NCBI GenBank assembly: GCA_014529385.2 | Contig: CM043954.1 | Location: 2,276,501 to 2,340,500, forward strand | Reading direction: 5' to 3' | Origin: Adiantum capillus-veneris | Lineage: Eukaryota > Streptophyta > Polypodiopsida > Polypodiales > Pteridaceae | DNA: 64,000 bases | Shown: in pieces, positions 1 through 10,314 of the stretch | How the letters are laid out: each line of letters begins with the position of its first letter | How positions within the stretch are numbered: position 1 is the stretch's first letter | Notes under the pieces: generated by a model | Seen by the model: the letters and a program-made list of their open reading frames with translations, nothing else | Database searches by the model: none | What the model was told of the DNA's origin: nothing | Made by a program: the position numbers and the translations under genes

Positions 1-870
1 GTTTGAACAAAATATTCTCAATTTACACTCGAGCTCTCGAAAGTCAGTATAGAATTTAGTTTTTATCTAGTTTTTGGTCAGTTTGGTGATCCAAATTCTA
101 TGGGCTTTTACAAAAGTTGTTTGTACACATGCATGGAGTCTCTAGTATCAACCTTGGTCACTTTTGAGCTGAAAGTAAATAATCACGATTATTTACTTTA
201 AGCCTAAAATGAATACTTTTTTGAACTTTTTCAATGGATAGTCTTTTCATGAGTTATTTTAAGCCTCTGAGTCAAGTCAAAACTTAATTTGGCCTAAAAT
301 GTCAAGAAAAAGTAAATAATCTGAGTTTTTGCAAATTCTTGAAATTTTTACCTCAATGTGTCCTTGAGCTTACCCACTGGTTCATATAACTTTTAAAGCA
401 TACTCTCCAGTCGGATTAAGTGATTGACAGTCTTTTGGTGCTATTTCTAGCCGTAGACCTGAAATTTTGCAACTTCACATAACAACTCACAATTGATTCT
501 TTTGGAATGAGCAATGTTCTGAAATCCACCTCGGATTCTACTGCAATGGGGTTGTGGAAAGTGTCCACAAACACTCGTTTTCTTGTTTTTTATGATTTTT
601 TGAGCCTTGATCTTAAGATTTGTCTTGTCCATCAATCATTCTCAAAATCCTAATCTAGTTCTAAATCCTGCAATCCTAAAGGTACTTAGCAAGTACGACT
701 TACCTCCAAGCTACCTCTACACAGCAAAAGATGACAATCTTAAGCTATGCGGTTTTAAAAGAAAGTTTTGACTCTAGGAGATCCTAGAGGAAGTTAAAGG
801 ATAACTTCACAAGAAGCTCGTGTTTTTCCCTAGTTTAGGTCTCTTTGATCCCCGGCAGCGGCGCGCCAAA
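1..870 (-). mobile_element. 5' internal leader of a Ty3/gypsy element (minus strand)
   Basis: This stretch lies immediately inside the tRNA-Asp-type primer-binding site at 848-870, so on the minus strand it is the 5' untranslated leader and perhaps the start of gag of a gypsy element that continues beyond the left edge of the window. No open frame longer than about 62 codons is present and none resembles gag. It is an identification by position, not by protein content. Confidence 0.5.
848..870 (-). promoter_or_regulatory. Primer-binding site complementary to tRNA-Asp
   Basis: On the minus strand the bases directly after the LTR end (CCCACA) read TTTGGCGCGCCGCTGCCGGG and then GATC. This matches the 3' end of plant tRNA-Asp (TGGCGCCGTTGCCGGGGATC is its complement) apart from a small insertion and one transition. 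Athila/Tat-type gypsy elements use this primer. Confidence 0.65.
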
Positions 871-1822
871 TGTGGGACGAGTGTCTAACCTCACTCCTAT
901 CTTATTGCAGACGTAGCGAGAACCACAAATAAATTGTCAATCCATGGGACGAAGCTGATTCAACTAGTACATAGAGGCTACAAGAGGTTGTCAATCTTTT
1001 GGAAAACAACAAACAACTCGCATCTAACTCAAGCTACACTCAAATGACTGAAATCACCAAAAGCTAATCGCTCATCGACAAACAAATCACATCCGTTACA
1101 GCATCAAACAACATCCAAATGTCACGAAACTTCTAGAACATGTTTATAAGACCTAAGCACACATGCTTATGGTCTCAAATCCCACTTTAGGTCAAGTGCA
1201 AAAATCATGATTATTAACAACAATGAGTTTTGAGTCGTTTTCGACCCAGAATGCATCTAAATGCTTAGCAATGATGCCCCAATACCCCGCGTATACTTAG
1301 TCTTTTGGCTTTTAAGCTTAAATTCCTACTTATGATGAAATTAGGCCGCGTTCGGCGACCCCAAAAGCTACAAAATATCATGAAATGCTTACGTCAATGT
1401 GTAGAGCTCTTACCTGCGGTTGCAATGCAACATATGCGACTTCAATGTGATAATTGGGGAGGGAGTAGGAAGCACGAGAAGGAGAGAAGTGAGCGCCGTT
1501 AGCTCACGTTGTGTTTCTATTATCCAAAAACTTATGAGAAACTTGCACGAGAGGGAGTAGGAAGCACGAGAAGGAGAGAAGTGAGCGCCGTTAGCTCACG
1601 TTGTGTTTCTATTATCCAAAAACTTATGAAAAACTTGCAAAAATTGGCTTTTATACCTTAGCCAAGGTTTTTGGTGGTCAAAACTAATAATCTGGGAGCT
1701 CTAACTAAAGACAAGTTGATACAATCTGGAAGCTTGTAGCCCCGGCTCATCAATTACAAAGTTTATCCGGAAAGTAGGAGTTACAATCTTCTCGATTTAT
1801 CAAAATAATAAATGTTTTTACA
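871..1822 (-). mobile_element. 5' LTR of the minus-strand gypsy element (outer edge approximate)
   Basis: The inner edge is fixed by the PBS: on the plus strand the LTR begins TGTGGGACGAG at 871. The outer edge is not certain. An ACA terminus at 1820-1822 is one candidate, and the coding-like sequence that ends at 1851 sets an upper limit. The partner LTR and target-site duplication lie outside the window. It carries a 92-bp tandem duplication. Confidence 0.5.
1459..1638. repeat. 92-bp tandem duplication inside the gypsy LTR
   Basis: The segment starting GAGGGAGTAGGAAGCACGAG at 1459 recurs at 1551 and is nearly identical through 1638, with one visible base change near the end of each copy (TATGAGAAAC against TATGAAAAAC). 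The near identity implies a recent duplication. Confidence 0.9.
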
Positions 1823-1850
1823 ATGAAAGCTCCGAAAATTGGTATCCGAG

Positions 1851-3721
1851 TTAGCTTGCTGCTAACATAGCCTCTTGAGCTTCAATCTCTATCCACCTTA
1901 AGAAGGTCAACATGGACTTCTTAAAGGAAGGGGCACAGAAGAAGACTGATAGGTTATGCATGATCATTCATACGGCATGGTCAAACCATAAGGTGTCGGC
2001 ATCTTTGCAAAAATCCCCTTCTCCCACATGGTCACATCCACATTTAATGAATGGGCGATGCACATTCCAAAGTTAGATAATATAATTAGAATCTTGGTCA
2101 GTAGTACTGATTAAGCCTTTTACTCCAAGTAGGCATCCCACAGTGGCATTACATCTCTGGGTTTCAAAGCTATTCATAGAAAAAGGTCAAGCCATTAAAT
2201 AAGACTCAATAATCGTGGAACAATTATTATGCAAAATTTGCTGCAACCCAATCTTCATAGCCTTTTTGTCCCTCTCATTAATAAGTGTAAGCAACAGAAC
2301 TTCAGTTAACGGGGCAAGTAAGGAAAACTTACCAAGTGTCCATGGCTTGTGATTAACATCACCCAAGTAGACTTCTAGCAGCCGAGTAGGGATACATGGA
2401 TCAATATAGGTTTCAAAGGGCTTCTTAGCAATACCAAGTGAGGGGCTATTGATGGGGAAGTTTTGTGTAGTAATAGCTACCTCATCTTCATTAAGTCCAT
2501 CAAGAATCAACCAATTTGTAGATGCGGTGGGGGGTGACATAGATAAGGAAGGGGTGCCTTGGAGAAGGTGTTTCTTCCTTTGCTTGATGATAAGGGGGTC
2601 GTTACACAGCTTCTTTCCATGCAGGTCCATAAACTTCCTCATGATATGAGGGGAGTTTTCAAGCCATTCACGGTGTTCCCTGCCATCATCATCTTGGATG
2701 CTCCCAAGATTAGCAGCGATATCCATGAGCCTTGGCACAACAACAATAGGGTTATCTTTAGCCGACGCATAATTGTTGAACCAAGCTGGGATATCCAATT
2801 GAGCAAGAACCAGTAAATCAGTGGAGTCATCCAGAGCCAGAGCAACCATATCTACATCCATTAGAGTTTTATGAAAGGATGGATCCTTAATGGAGAGTAG
2901 TAAGCCTCACACAATAGATGGAGGAGCCGGTAGGCTACCATCATACCCTAGGGCTGCAAGTGCATTATCCCATCCATTTAAGCTTGTCTTTAGAAAAACA
3001 TTTTTAGTGAGACGAGAGAGAAGCAATCAACAAGTTAAAGATGATAGGTAATCCATACAAAGTAATATCACCATGAGTGTGTATGTAGGTTACAAGAGAC
3101 TGGGCTCATCACAAAAGCAACAAATGGAGAATAGGCTACTGGTTAATGAAAAGGTTAGGAATTGATCATAATACACGAGTATGCCATTTTCAAATCATAG
3201 AGAGATTTTTCTTGCAGAAGCTTTTAGGGTAAGGGTTTCCTCTATACCTGTCACCATCACATCCAAGAAGAAAAAATTCCATTAGTCAGTGGAAGACACG
3301 TGTCACAAAGAAAAACCCACGTGTTATAGATGTCAACCAAAAAATGCATTGCAAAGAAAAATTCCTTATGATAGGAGGCTGGCACCTGGGTAATGCTCTC
3401 CATAGCTATTGGATTGTGTTGAATGTAGGAAAAGGGGCCCAATAACTGCTCTGTGAAGTCAAGGGTGGTATTGCTATACACAAGCACTTGAATGTAGTAA
3501 GTCTCTTCTTGCACCAAGTCTGTAAAAGGCACCTTTTTTAAAGCCATAGCCATGCATGCACAAGGTAGTGGTGGAGTGGCACCACTCCTCAGCCAGCAGG
3601 CTAGAAAAAACATTTTTCTGTGGGGGCTACCGTATGTAGGAGAAACCATATAAGCACAGGGCATATCTGCCAAGTGATGGTAAAAAATGCTCATCGTGCC
3701 AAAATGATGGTGTTTCCACAT
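1851..3721 (-). pseudogene. Decayed coding region of unknown function, about 620 codons
   Basis: Read on the minus strand, one frame runs from about 3270 down to a terminal TAA at 1851-1853. It is broken by in-frame stops at 3195 (TGA), 3090 (TAA), 3027 (TGA), 2907 (TGA), 2187 (TGA), 2073 (TAA) and 1968 (TGA), all multiples of three apart. The segment 3257-3721 continues the same protein in a shifted frame; the shift falls near a T run at about 3265. The longest open stretches are 2187-2861 (224 aa) and 3257-3721 (154 aa). I do not recognise the family. No signal peptide is obvious; the segment around 3030-3130 is hydrophobic (LMVILLCM). Absence of introns over 1.8 kb suggests a retrocopy or a transposon-borne gene. 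That this is coding is inferred from frame persistence and protein-like composition. Confidence 0.5.
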
Positions 3722-3956
3722 GTATAATAGGCATGCATGAGATAATAATGTACTAAGCCCCTTCTAGGCTTTTCCAAAATTTCTAGGGTTTTTTTTTTCT
3801 AAAGTGGAGTATCCCATGGACCAAGAGAGATCATTAAAGAAAAATGTTTTATTATTGGTGCACCTGTCCATGTGGTTATAAATAAACGTTTTATAGGTAG
3901 TATGTGTGTATCCCTCCTTCCAATCCCGCACTAGGGATAGAGAATTATGTATATAT
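3722..3956. other. Intergenic stretch, no gene seen
   Basis: AT-rich sequence with a T run near 3790. It contains the 5-bp target-site duplication TATAT at 3952-3956 for the adjacent copia element. Nothing else is recognisable. Confidence 0.5.
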
Positions 3957-4203
3957 TGTTAGGTTTAATGGCCATGTGGCTGACCTCCCATCACTAACTG
4001 CCGCTAACCCTAAGTGTACAGCTATACACTTGTGTGAGCCACCAACACTAAGTACAATGTGTATTGTGCCTTAGTGCATAAGATAAGAGAAGAAAGAAAG
4101 GGGGCATACAGTACGTTGGCTCTCCCCCTTCAACCTGTGTGTAGCTATGGTGGTGTGTGCGTGCGTATTCTTCTTCTGTTGTGCTCCCAGCTCCTCCCCA
4201 TCA
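3957..4203 (+). repeat. Copia 5' LTR (247 bp)
   Basis: Starts TGTTAGG and ends CATCA two bases before the PBS. From 3999 on (TGCCGCTAACCC) it matches the 3' LTR. The first 42 bp (3957-3998) have no counterpart there. A short TG-rich segment near 4150 is 12 bp shorter than in the 3' copy. Confidence 0.85.
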
Positions 4204-4205
4204 TC

Positions 4206-4217
4206 TGGTATCAGAGC
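4206..4217 (+). promoter_or_regulatory. Primer-binding site, initiator tRNA-Met
   Basis: TGGTATCAGAGC, the standard copia PBS complementary to the 3' end of plant initiator tRNA-Met, two bases after the LTR. Confidence 0.95.
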
Positions 4218-5266
4218 GGTTTCATTCCCGAAATCGTTTCTATGCGCGTGCGCACTTTCAAGAGTGCAAACAGGATTCCTATTTCGCCATTGGCAAGTTC
4301 AGCTTCCCGAGAGCGTTTCTAGTAGGTGTCCTGGGGTTTTACCCCCCTTTTGGAGCCATTCGAGCCATCAGAAACCCCATTCGAGCTACGGTTCAAGAGC
4401 TGAAATTTTCAGACCTCTTGTGGTAGTTTGTGCTACAGTGCTTCCATAGCCAGGTACCTTTGTTGCAGTCTCTTCCATCTATGAGAGCCCAGGGCTCATT
4501 CGGGAGTGTGTAGCCTCTTTCGGAGTGGCCTCATACACACACATAGAGTGGGAGCTTGGCAGCATTGTCTTCGTCGACTCTACAGGTACAGGTACAGGTA
4601 CAGCCTACAAGTTTCAGTGCTTGCGATATTATGGTTCCAGTGGGAGCAGTTGTTTATGCGTACATGCATATGTTGACACTTTTGACAGTGTTTGAGCTCT
4701 TTTGAGAGCAAATTGACTCCCCGCAGGGAGTTGCAGGCACATGCTTTTGACGCCTGTTTGAGCGTCTTGACAGAGTTGTACGTCTTTGTGGATACTGCCA
4801 TTGTACGCTTTTGTGGAGCCATCTTTTGGCTAGTACGGCAGTCCCAACCATTTCTGAGACTTGGTCTGGAAGTAGCCATTTCTGAGACTTGGCTATACGT
4901 TTTTGCTGCATAACCTACGTTGTTGAGGGTCGATAGCGTGAGGTTTTCATTGAGCTGGGGTATTCTCAAATGTGGAGATACCTTCGGTGATACAGGTAGC
5001 TGGAGCATCCCTTACGAGGCCTCGCCATAGGACATGTATAGAGTGGTATAGGTGCTTTTGACGTCGAGTTGGCGGTCTATGGTCAGTTTGACTATTTATG
5101 CGCCTTAGTTGGTCTCTATACAATGTGCTTTTGAGAGGCATTGCTCTCTTCTATGCTTTGTGAGTGAAATACTTGGTCATTTTGTCTCGTATTTTGGTTG
5201 ACATAGTCCCAAATACAAAGGAGACTCTGCCGAAATTTTCCCAGAATCTTTGGTAGTTTTGTCACC
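4218..5266 (+). other. Copia leader (5' UTR), no gene
   Basis: About 1.05 kb between the PBS and the gag start codon. It holds a short ACAGGT repeat near 4583-4602. The open frames here have no resemblance to known proteins and are taken as chance. Confidence 0.7.
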
Positions 5267-6133
5267 ATGTCTACTAGCAAAGACCGTGACATTTATGACA
5301 TAAAGAAGTTTGATGGCACTAATTTTCAGCTTTGGAAGAATTAGATGCAAGATGTGCTTGTCCAAAAGAAACACAAATTGCCTATTATTTATGCGACACG
5401 GACTGAAGAGATGAATTTGACTCAGTTTCAGTGGGAGGAGCTTGATGAGCTATTCAGATCTACTATTAGATTGCACCTTGCTGAGTCAGTATACTTTTTA
5501 GTACTAGAATGCGAATCTGCCTATGCTTTATGGCAAAAGTTATGCAACACCCATGAAAAAGATACGGCAAGTAATAAGGTTTTCATGATGCGAAAATTGT
5601 TTAACCTTCGCATGAAGGAGTCAGCCAGTGTTGCCAGTCATATTAATGACTTTGATTCTCTATTTGCCCAGATTCGTGCACAACGGATCAATATTGATGA
5701 CGAGATGAAAGCAATCTTCTTACTTTGTTCGTTGCCACCCTCATGGGATATCTTTTGCACAGCTGTCAGTAACTCTGCTCCTAATGGTTTGCTAGTGTAC
5801 ATTGATGTCACTAGTTCTCTTTTGTCAGAGGAAATGCGCCGCAAGGCTATGGATAGCTCGCATCATGGCGAAGCTCATTATGTGCAAAAGGATGGAAAAC
5901 AGCGTAAAGGTCGTTCTTGGAATCGTGAATCCAAGAAAGAGGGCAATAGAGATGCTTCAAAGGGTCGATCAAAGTCTCCCGGTCGTCGCAATGTTCAATG
6001 CCATTATTGTGATAAATTTGGTCACATAAAGAAGGATTGTTATTCTTGGAAGCGTGACAAAGGTAAAGGCAAAGGCAAAGACAATGATGATAAAGAGAGA
6101 AACCAAAGAGTTCGGTTAAGATTGAAGAACTGA
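5267..6133 (+). pseudogene. gag: Copia gag with CCHC zinc knuckle, interrupted
   Basis: Gag is the nucleocapsid/capsid protein that packages element RNA. The frame opens at ATG 5267 (MSTSKDRDIYDIKKFDGTNF), which is the typical copia gag opening with the FDG..F..W motif. It is cut by TAG at 5342-5344, after which the frame stays open for 262 codons. A UBN2-type gag body follows, then a zinc knuckle (CHYCDKFGHIKKDC, about 6000-6041), then a lysine-rich tail. The frame ends in TGA because of a frameshift between about 6085 and 6115; downstream pol is in the next frame. Copia elements normally carry gag and pol as one frame, so the shift is read as damage. Confidence 0.88.
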
Positions 6134-7197
6134 ACATAGTGCAAGATGATTGTGATGCACAAGACATCAATATGTTGACTGAAAATAATGATGTATTTTA
6201 TGATGCACAAGAAACTCTATCTTTGCAGAGTTCTATGCCAGCAGAGCTACTTGTTAGTGGTGAAGTGTCCCATACATGGATTCTTGATTAGGGCGCTTCG
6301 TTGCATGTCACACCTCATAGGCATTGGTTTACTACATATGAGGAAACCATTGGCACTGTTATGCTAGGTGATAGCTACTCATGTGACATTGTGGGCATAG
6401 GTGATATTGCTATGGTTATGGAAAATGGGGTGAGGTTTACCATACATAATGTGTGTCATGTTCCAGATTTGACACGAAATTTGATTTTGGTTGGACGTCT
6501 TGATGACTTGGGTTACAAAGTCACTTTTCATCAGCAGTCTTGGCGTATTGCAAAAGGTCATCTTATTTTAGCCCAAGGTTCTAAAGTTGGTACACTTTAT
6601 CCTCTTTATGTATCTGACAAGAACAGTGTTCTTTTTGTAACCGAGCTGCCAACTGTTGCTTTATGGCATAGCCGGTTAGGTCATATGTCAAAGAAGGGAA
6701 TGGAAACTCTTTCTCGTTTGGGCTACTTACCGTCTTTATCATTTTCTGATTTTCCCTTTTGTGAACACTGTCAATATGGTAAGCAAACACGAGCACATCG
6801 TACACAGTCTTTTGACAAAGAAAGAAAGCACTTAGAGCTTGTGCATAGTGATTTATGTGGGCCTATGCCTTCTAAATCCCATGGTGGTGCGTCTTATTAT
6901 GTTACATTCATTGACGATGCAACACGACATGTTTGGGTTTATGCCATGAAGTCTAAAGATGAGACTTTTTCTTGTTTCAAAAAGTTCTTATCTAATGTGG
7001 AAACTCAGTCTGAACATAAGTTGAAAGCTTTACGCTCAGAAAATGGTGGAGAATATGTCACCAAAGAGTTTGCAGACTTCTGTTCAAGTAGGGGAATTAA
7101 GCGCGAGTTTACAGCTCCTTATACCCCTGCACAAAATGGTGTTGATGAACGAATGAATAGGACCATCCAAGAGAGGATTATGTCTATGCTATCATAG
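6115..7197 (+). pseudogene. pol: Copia protease, GAG-pre-integrase and integrase core
   Basis: From 6115 the frame reads through a linker into the aspartic protease (TWILD-stop-GAS, 6275-6300). The catalytic D-S-G triad has its serine codon replaced by TAG at 6289-6291. The GAG-pre-integrase zinc-binding region follows (HSRLGHMSKKGME ... CEHCQYGKQTR), then the integrase core with HSDLCGPM, FIDDATRHVWVY, SENGGEY and YTPAQNGVDERMNRTIQE, which supply the D, D and E of the DDE triad. A second TAG at 7195-7197 interrupts the core's end (MLS-stop-ANLPQAFW). Confidence 0.9.
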
Positions 7198-7602
7198 GCT
7201 AATTTACCGCAAGCGTTTTGGGCTGAAGCATTATACACTGCTGTGTATTTGATCAATAGATCACCACATGCTTCATTACAGTTTCGTGTACCTTTGGAGT
7301 TATGGTCAGGACATAAGTTGTCTTATGAAAAACTCCTTACATTTGGCTGCGAAGCTTATGCACATGTACCCAAGGAGTTGCGTGCTAAGCTTGACCCTAA
7401 GTCCAGGAAATGCATTTTTATTGGCTATGGTGTAGATGGTCAATTTGCCTATCGTTTATGGGATCCAAAAAGTCGATCAGTAATCTGTAGCAGTGATGTT
7501 GTCTTCAATGAGACCAAGATGCATAGGCAGCCAACGAAAGAGGTTGAATTCTGGAAAGTGATGTTTTTCGATGTATCACCTCCTGTACAGATAGCTCCAT
7601 AG
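7198..7602 (+). pseudogene. pol: Copia integrase C-terminal region
   Basis: Same reading frame as the preceding segment. It contains AVYLINRSPHASL, LLTFGCEAYAHVPKE, RKCIFIGYGVDGQFAYRLWDP and a V-x-FNE segment, all characteristic of the copia integrase C-terminus. TAG at 7600-7602 (IAP-stop-PITT) separates it from the reverse transcriptase; the frame is unchanged across it. Confidence 0.88.
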
Positions 7603-9420
7603 CCAATTACTACACAGGCTAGTACAAGCTCTAATCAGCCGAGGAGATCTCAAAGAGTCTCACATCCACCAGAACGGTTTGTTCCAGGCGTGGACTTTGT
7701 GTTGCTGACAGATAGTGGTGAGCCTTCTTGTTACAAAGAGGCTATGCTAGCCAATGATAAGGTTCAATGGGAACATGCTATGAAGAGGGAGCTATCCAGT
7801 ATTGCAAAGAACAAAACATGGGAACTTGTTCCATTGCCAAAAGATAGGAAAGCTTTGCCTTGTAAATGGGTTTACAAGAAGAAGATTGCATCCAATGTTG
7901 AGAATTACAAAGCTCGTTTAGTGGCCAAAGGTTTCAAGCAAGAATATGGTGTAGATTTCCAGGAAATGTTTTCTCCAGTGGTCAAGATGATGACACTGAG
8001 AATGTTGCTTGCTTTGGTTGCCACTGAAGATATGGAGCTTGATCAAATGGATGTCATTACAGCTTTCTTACATGGTGATCTTGAGGAAGAGATTTATATG
8101 CAGCAACCTGAAGGGTTTGTGCTCAAGGGCAAGGAACATTTGGTCTGTAAGCTTCTGGAAAGTCTCTATGGCTTGAAGCAATCGTCCAGACAATGGTATC
8201 AAAAGTTTGATGCATTTATGCGTTCCCTAGGCTATAAGCGCAGTAATGAGGATCCATGTCTTTACATGAAAAGACAACCAAATGGACAGCTTATTATGCT
8301 TATCCTTTATGTAGATGACATGCTTATTGCTGGTCATTCTAAGAAGGACATTGCTGACTTGAAAACCAAGCTTATTATGCTTATCCTTTATGTAGATGAC
8401 ATGCTTATTGCTGGTCATTCTAAGAAGGACATTGCTGACTTGAAAAACAAGCTGAAAAGTCAATTCGACATGAAAGATTTGGGTGAAGCCAATCACATTT
8501 TGGGTATGCGCATTACTCGTGATCATAACAAGAGGTTGTTGTACCTTTCTCAAAAAGAGTATGTGCACAAGGTTCTTGATCGTTTCAACATGCAGAAGGG
8601 GAAGGCCTTGAGTACTCCATTGCCTGCATATTTGAAACTTAGCAAGAATGATTGTCCCAAATCTGCTGAGGAAAAAGCTGCGATGGCTAAAATTCCTTAT
8701 GCTTCAGCTTGTGGTAGTCTCGTGTATGCCATGGTGGCTACAAGACCTGACATTGCACATGCAGTGGGAGTTGTCAGCAGATTTATGTCTAACCCTGGTA
8801 AAAAGCATTGGGATGCTGTCAAGTCGATTCTCAGATACTTGAGTGGCACTACAGATAGACAATTATGCTATGGTCGTGGAGAGTCATCCATTCAAGGATT
8901 TGTAGACAGTGACTATGCAGGCTGTGTTGACAGTCGTAAATTAACAACAACAGGTTGGATTTACACATTTGCTGGTTCTGCTATTTCTTGGAGATCTGTT
9001 CTTCAAGATTGTACATCCATTTCTACCACAGAGGCAGAGTATGTTGCATTGAGTGAAGCATGCAAAGAAGCTATTTGGCTTGCTCGCCTAGTGAAAGATC
9101 TTGGATTGGAGCAGTGTACACTAGTTCTTCATTGTGATAGTCAAAGTGCTATTGCCTTGGCTAACAATCCAGTGTTTCATTCCAAAACGAAACACATTGA
9201 TGTGCGCTATCACTTCAGTCGTGAATGCCTGGCAAACAAGAGCCTTGATTTAGTGAAGATTCTTACGTCAGAGAACACAATGGATGCACTCACTAAGAGT
9301 CTCTCCAGCCATCAGTTTCAACACTGTCGTGAGTTGATGGGCACTGCCGCTAACCCTAAGTGTACAGCTATACACTTGTGTGAGCCACTAACACTAAGTA
9401 CAATGTGTATTGTGCCTTAG
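7603..9420 (+). pseudogene. pol: Copia reverse transcriptase and RNase H with duplicated YVDD segment
   Basis: Reverse transcriptase of the RVT_2 type: WEHAMKRELSSI, NKTWELVPLP, CKWVYKKK, ARLVAKGFKQEYGVDFQ, MDVITAFLHGDLEEEIYM, LYGLKQSSRQWYQKFD and the catalytic YVDDMLIAG. The YVDD block occurs twice because of an exact 81-bp tandem repeat (8290-8451). The RNase H part follows with FVDSDYAGCVDSRKLTTTG, TTEAEYVALSEACKEAIWL, HCDSQSAIALANNPVFHSKTKHIDVRYHF. The frame then runs into the 3' LTR at 9345 and stops at 9418-9420, so the natural end and the polypurine tract are missing. The 27-residue insertion in the palm domain would probably abolish activity. Confidence 0.92.
8290..8451 (+). repeat. 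81-bp in-frame tandem duplication covering the YVDD motif
   Basis: The unit starting CTTATTATGCTTATCC at 8290 is repeated from 8371. The copies differ at a single base (AAAACCAAG against AAAAACAAG). Each encodes 27 residues including LILYVDDMLIAGHSKKD. Confidence 0.97.
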
Positions 9421-9561
9421 TGCATAAGATAAGAGAAGAAAGAAAGGGGGCATACAGTACGTTGGCTCTCCCCCTTCAACCTGTGTGTAGCTATGGTGGT
9501 GTGTGTGTGAGTGTGTGCGTGCGTATTCTTCTTCCGTTGTGCTCCCAACTCCTCCCCATCA
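9345..9561 (+). repeat. Copia 3' LTR, 5'-truncated (217 bp)
   Basis: Begins at the TGCCGCTAACCC position of the LTR, lacks the first 42 bp found in the 5' LTR, and follows RNase H coding sequence directly with no purine tract. It has a 12-bp expansion of the TG-rich segment. It ends CATCA and is followed by TATAT. Confidence 0.85.
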
Positions 9562-10090
9562 TATATGTATGTATATGCATGAATTAAACTTACAAGAATT
9601 ATGCAAGGTGAAGCTTCACTTTATCATTCTAAAAGAATAGAATGCAAGAGAAGTCAAGCCACATGAGGAAGTGAAATGAAAGGTGAAATAAAAATATCCA
9701 TTTAATACTTTGAAACCAAAATAAGATTTAAGGTAAGTCTCAATCATCACTGAAAACGTTGAAAGTATGCCTAACCCAACACTTCTCTAAGGCTTATTTT
9801 AGAAAGCCAATAATTAGTATAAGTATTTCTTTTTTATATTATTATCACAAATTTAATTTATCTTAACTTTTTTTAAAAAGATCTTTTTCATTGTTATAAC
9901 TCTACCACCATATGTTTATCAATTTTGTGATAACATTGACTTTACTAGTATGTGACCCTCCGTTGCTACAACTAAGAAGAAGCAAGGCCTAACTTTATGG
10001 CACTGTCCTCTCCTCCTTCTCCAAAGGTGGCAACATGTGTAAATATTCCCTATACATTAATAAGGTAGTGCCAAGTATATTCTTGGATGC
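9562..10090. other. Intergenic stretch, no gene seen
   Basis: AT-rich sequence without open frames of interest. The TSD copy TATAT occupies 9562-9566. Confidence 0.5.
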
Positions 10091-10275
10091 TTCATTATTA
10101 AAAAAGACTATCCTTGAAAGCTATGGTAAGGAAACTTTAGATAACTATCAATAGTGACATCTCGTTGTAGAACAATGGAGGAGATTACATTTAAACCTCT
10201 TGAAAGAAAATCCAATGAAGATCCACCCACGTCAATGTGTTTAAATATAGAATATCTAGAAGCTAATGCATGAGT

Positions 10276-10278
<3 letters not shown>

Positions 10279-10313
<35 letters not shown>
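10279..10313. repeat. (CT)n microsatellite
   Basis: About 17 CT units. Confidence 0.98.

Positions 10314-10314
<1 letters not shown>

Larger units (their letters stand above)
3957..9561 (+). mobile_element. Ty1/copia LTR retrotransposon, full length but defective
   Basis: The element has a 5' LTR starting TGTTAGG at 3957, a PBS for initiator tRNA-Met, a leader of about 1 kb, gag, protease, integrase, reverse transcriptase and RNase H in copia order, and a 3' LTR ending CA at 9561. It is flanked by the exact 5-bp repeat TATAT (3952-3956 and 9562-9566). The duplication is short and AT-only, so it is supportive rather than decisive. The element is inactive: it has four in-frame TAG codons, one frameshift, and no polypurine tract because the junction of the 3' end and the 3' LTR is deleted. 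The LTRs are otherwise very similar, so insertion was fairly recent. Confidence 0.92.

Noticed and set aside
2020-2142. CCCACA at 2028 or 2142 as the outer end of the first gypsy LTR (inverted match to TGTGGG)
   Set aside because: Both lie inside the coding-like remnant that ends at 1851, so the LTR should stop before that.
4059-4449. Overlapping frames of 87-100 codons in the copia 5' LTR and leader
   Set aside because: They cover LTR/PBS sequence, and the first is mirrored by the 3' LTR; no protein similarity.
6085-6120. Programmed frameshift between copia gag and pol
   Set aside because: Copia elements typically use a single gag-pol frame and no slippery heptamer was seen; treated as damage.
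5342-7602. TAG read as a sense codon (recoded stop) in the copia element
   Set aside because: Attractive because all four stops are TAG, but a frameshift is also present, other elements here have TGA and TAA stops, and plant nuclear code is standard; decay is simpler.
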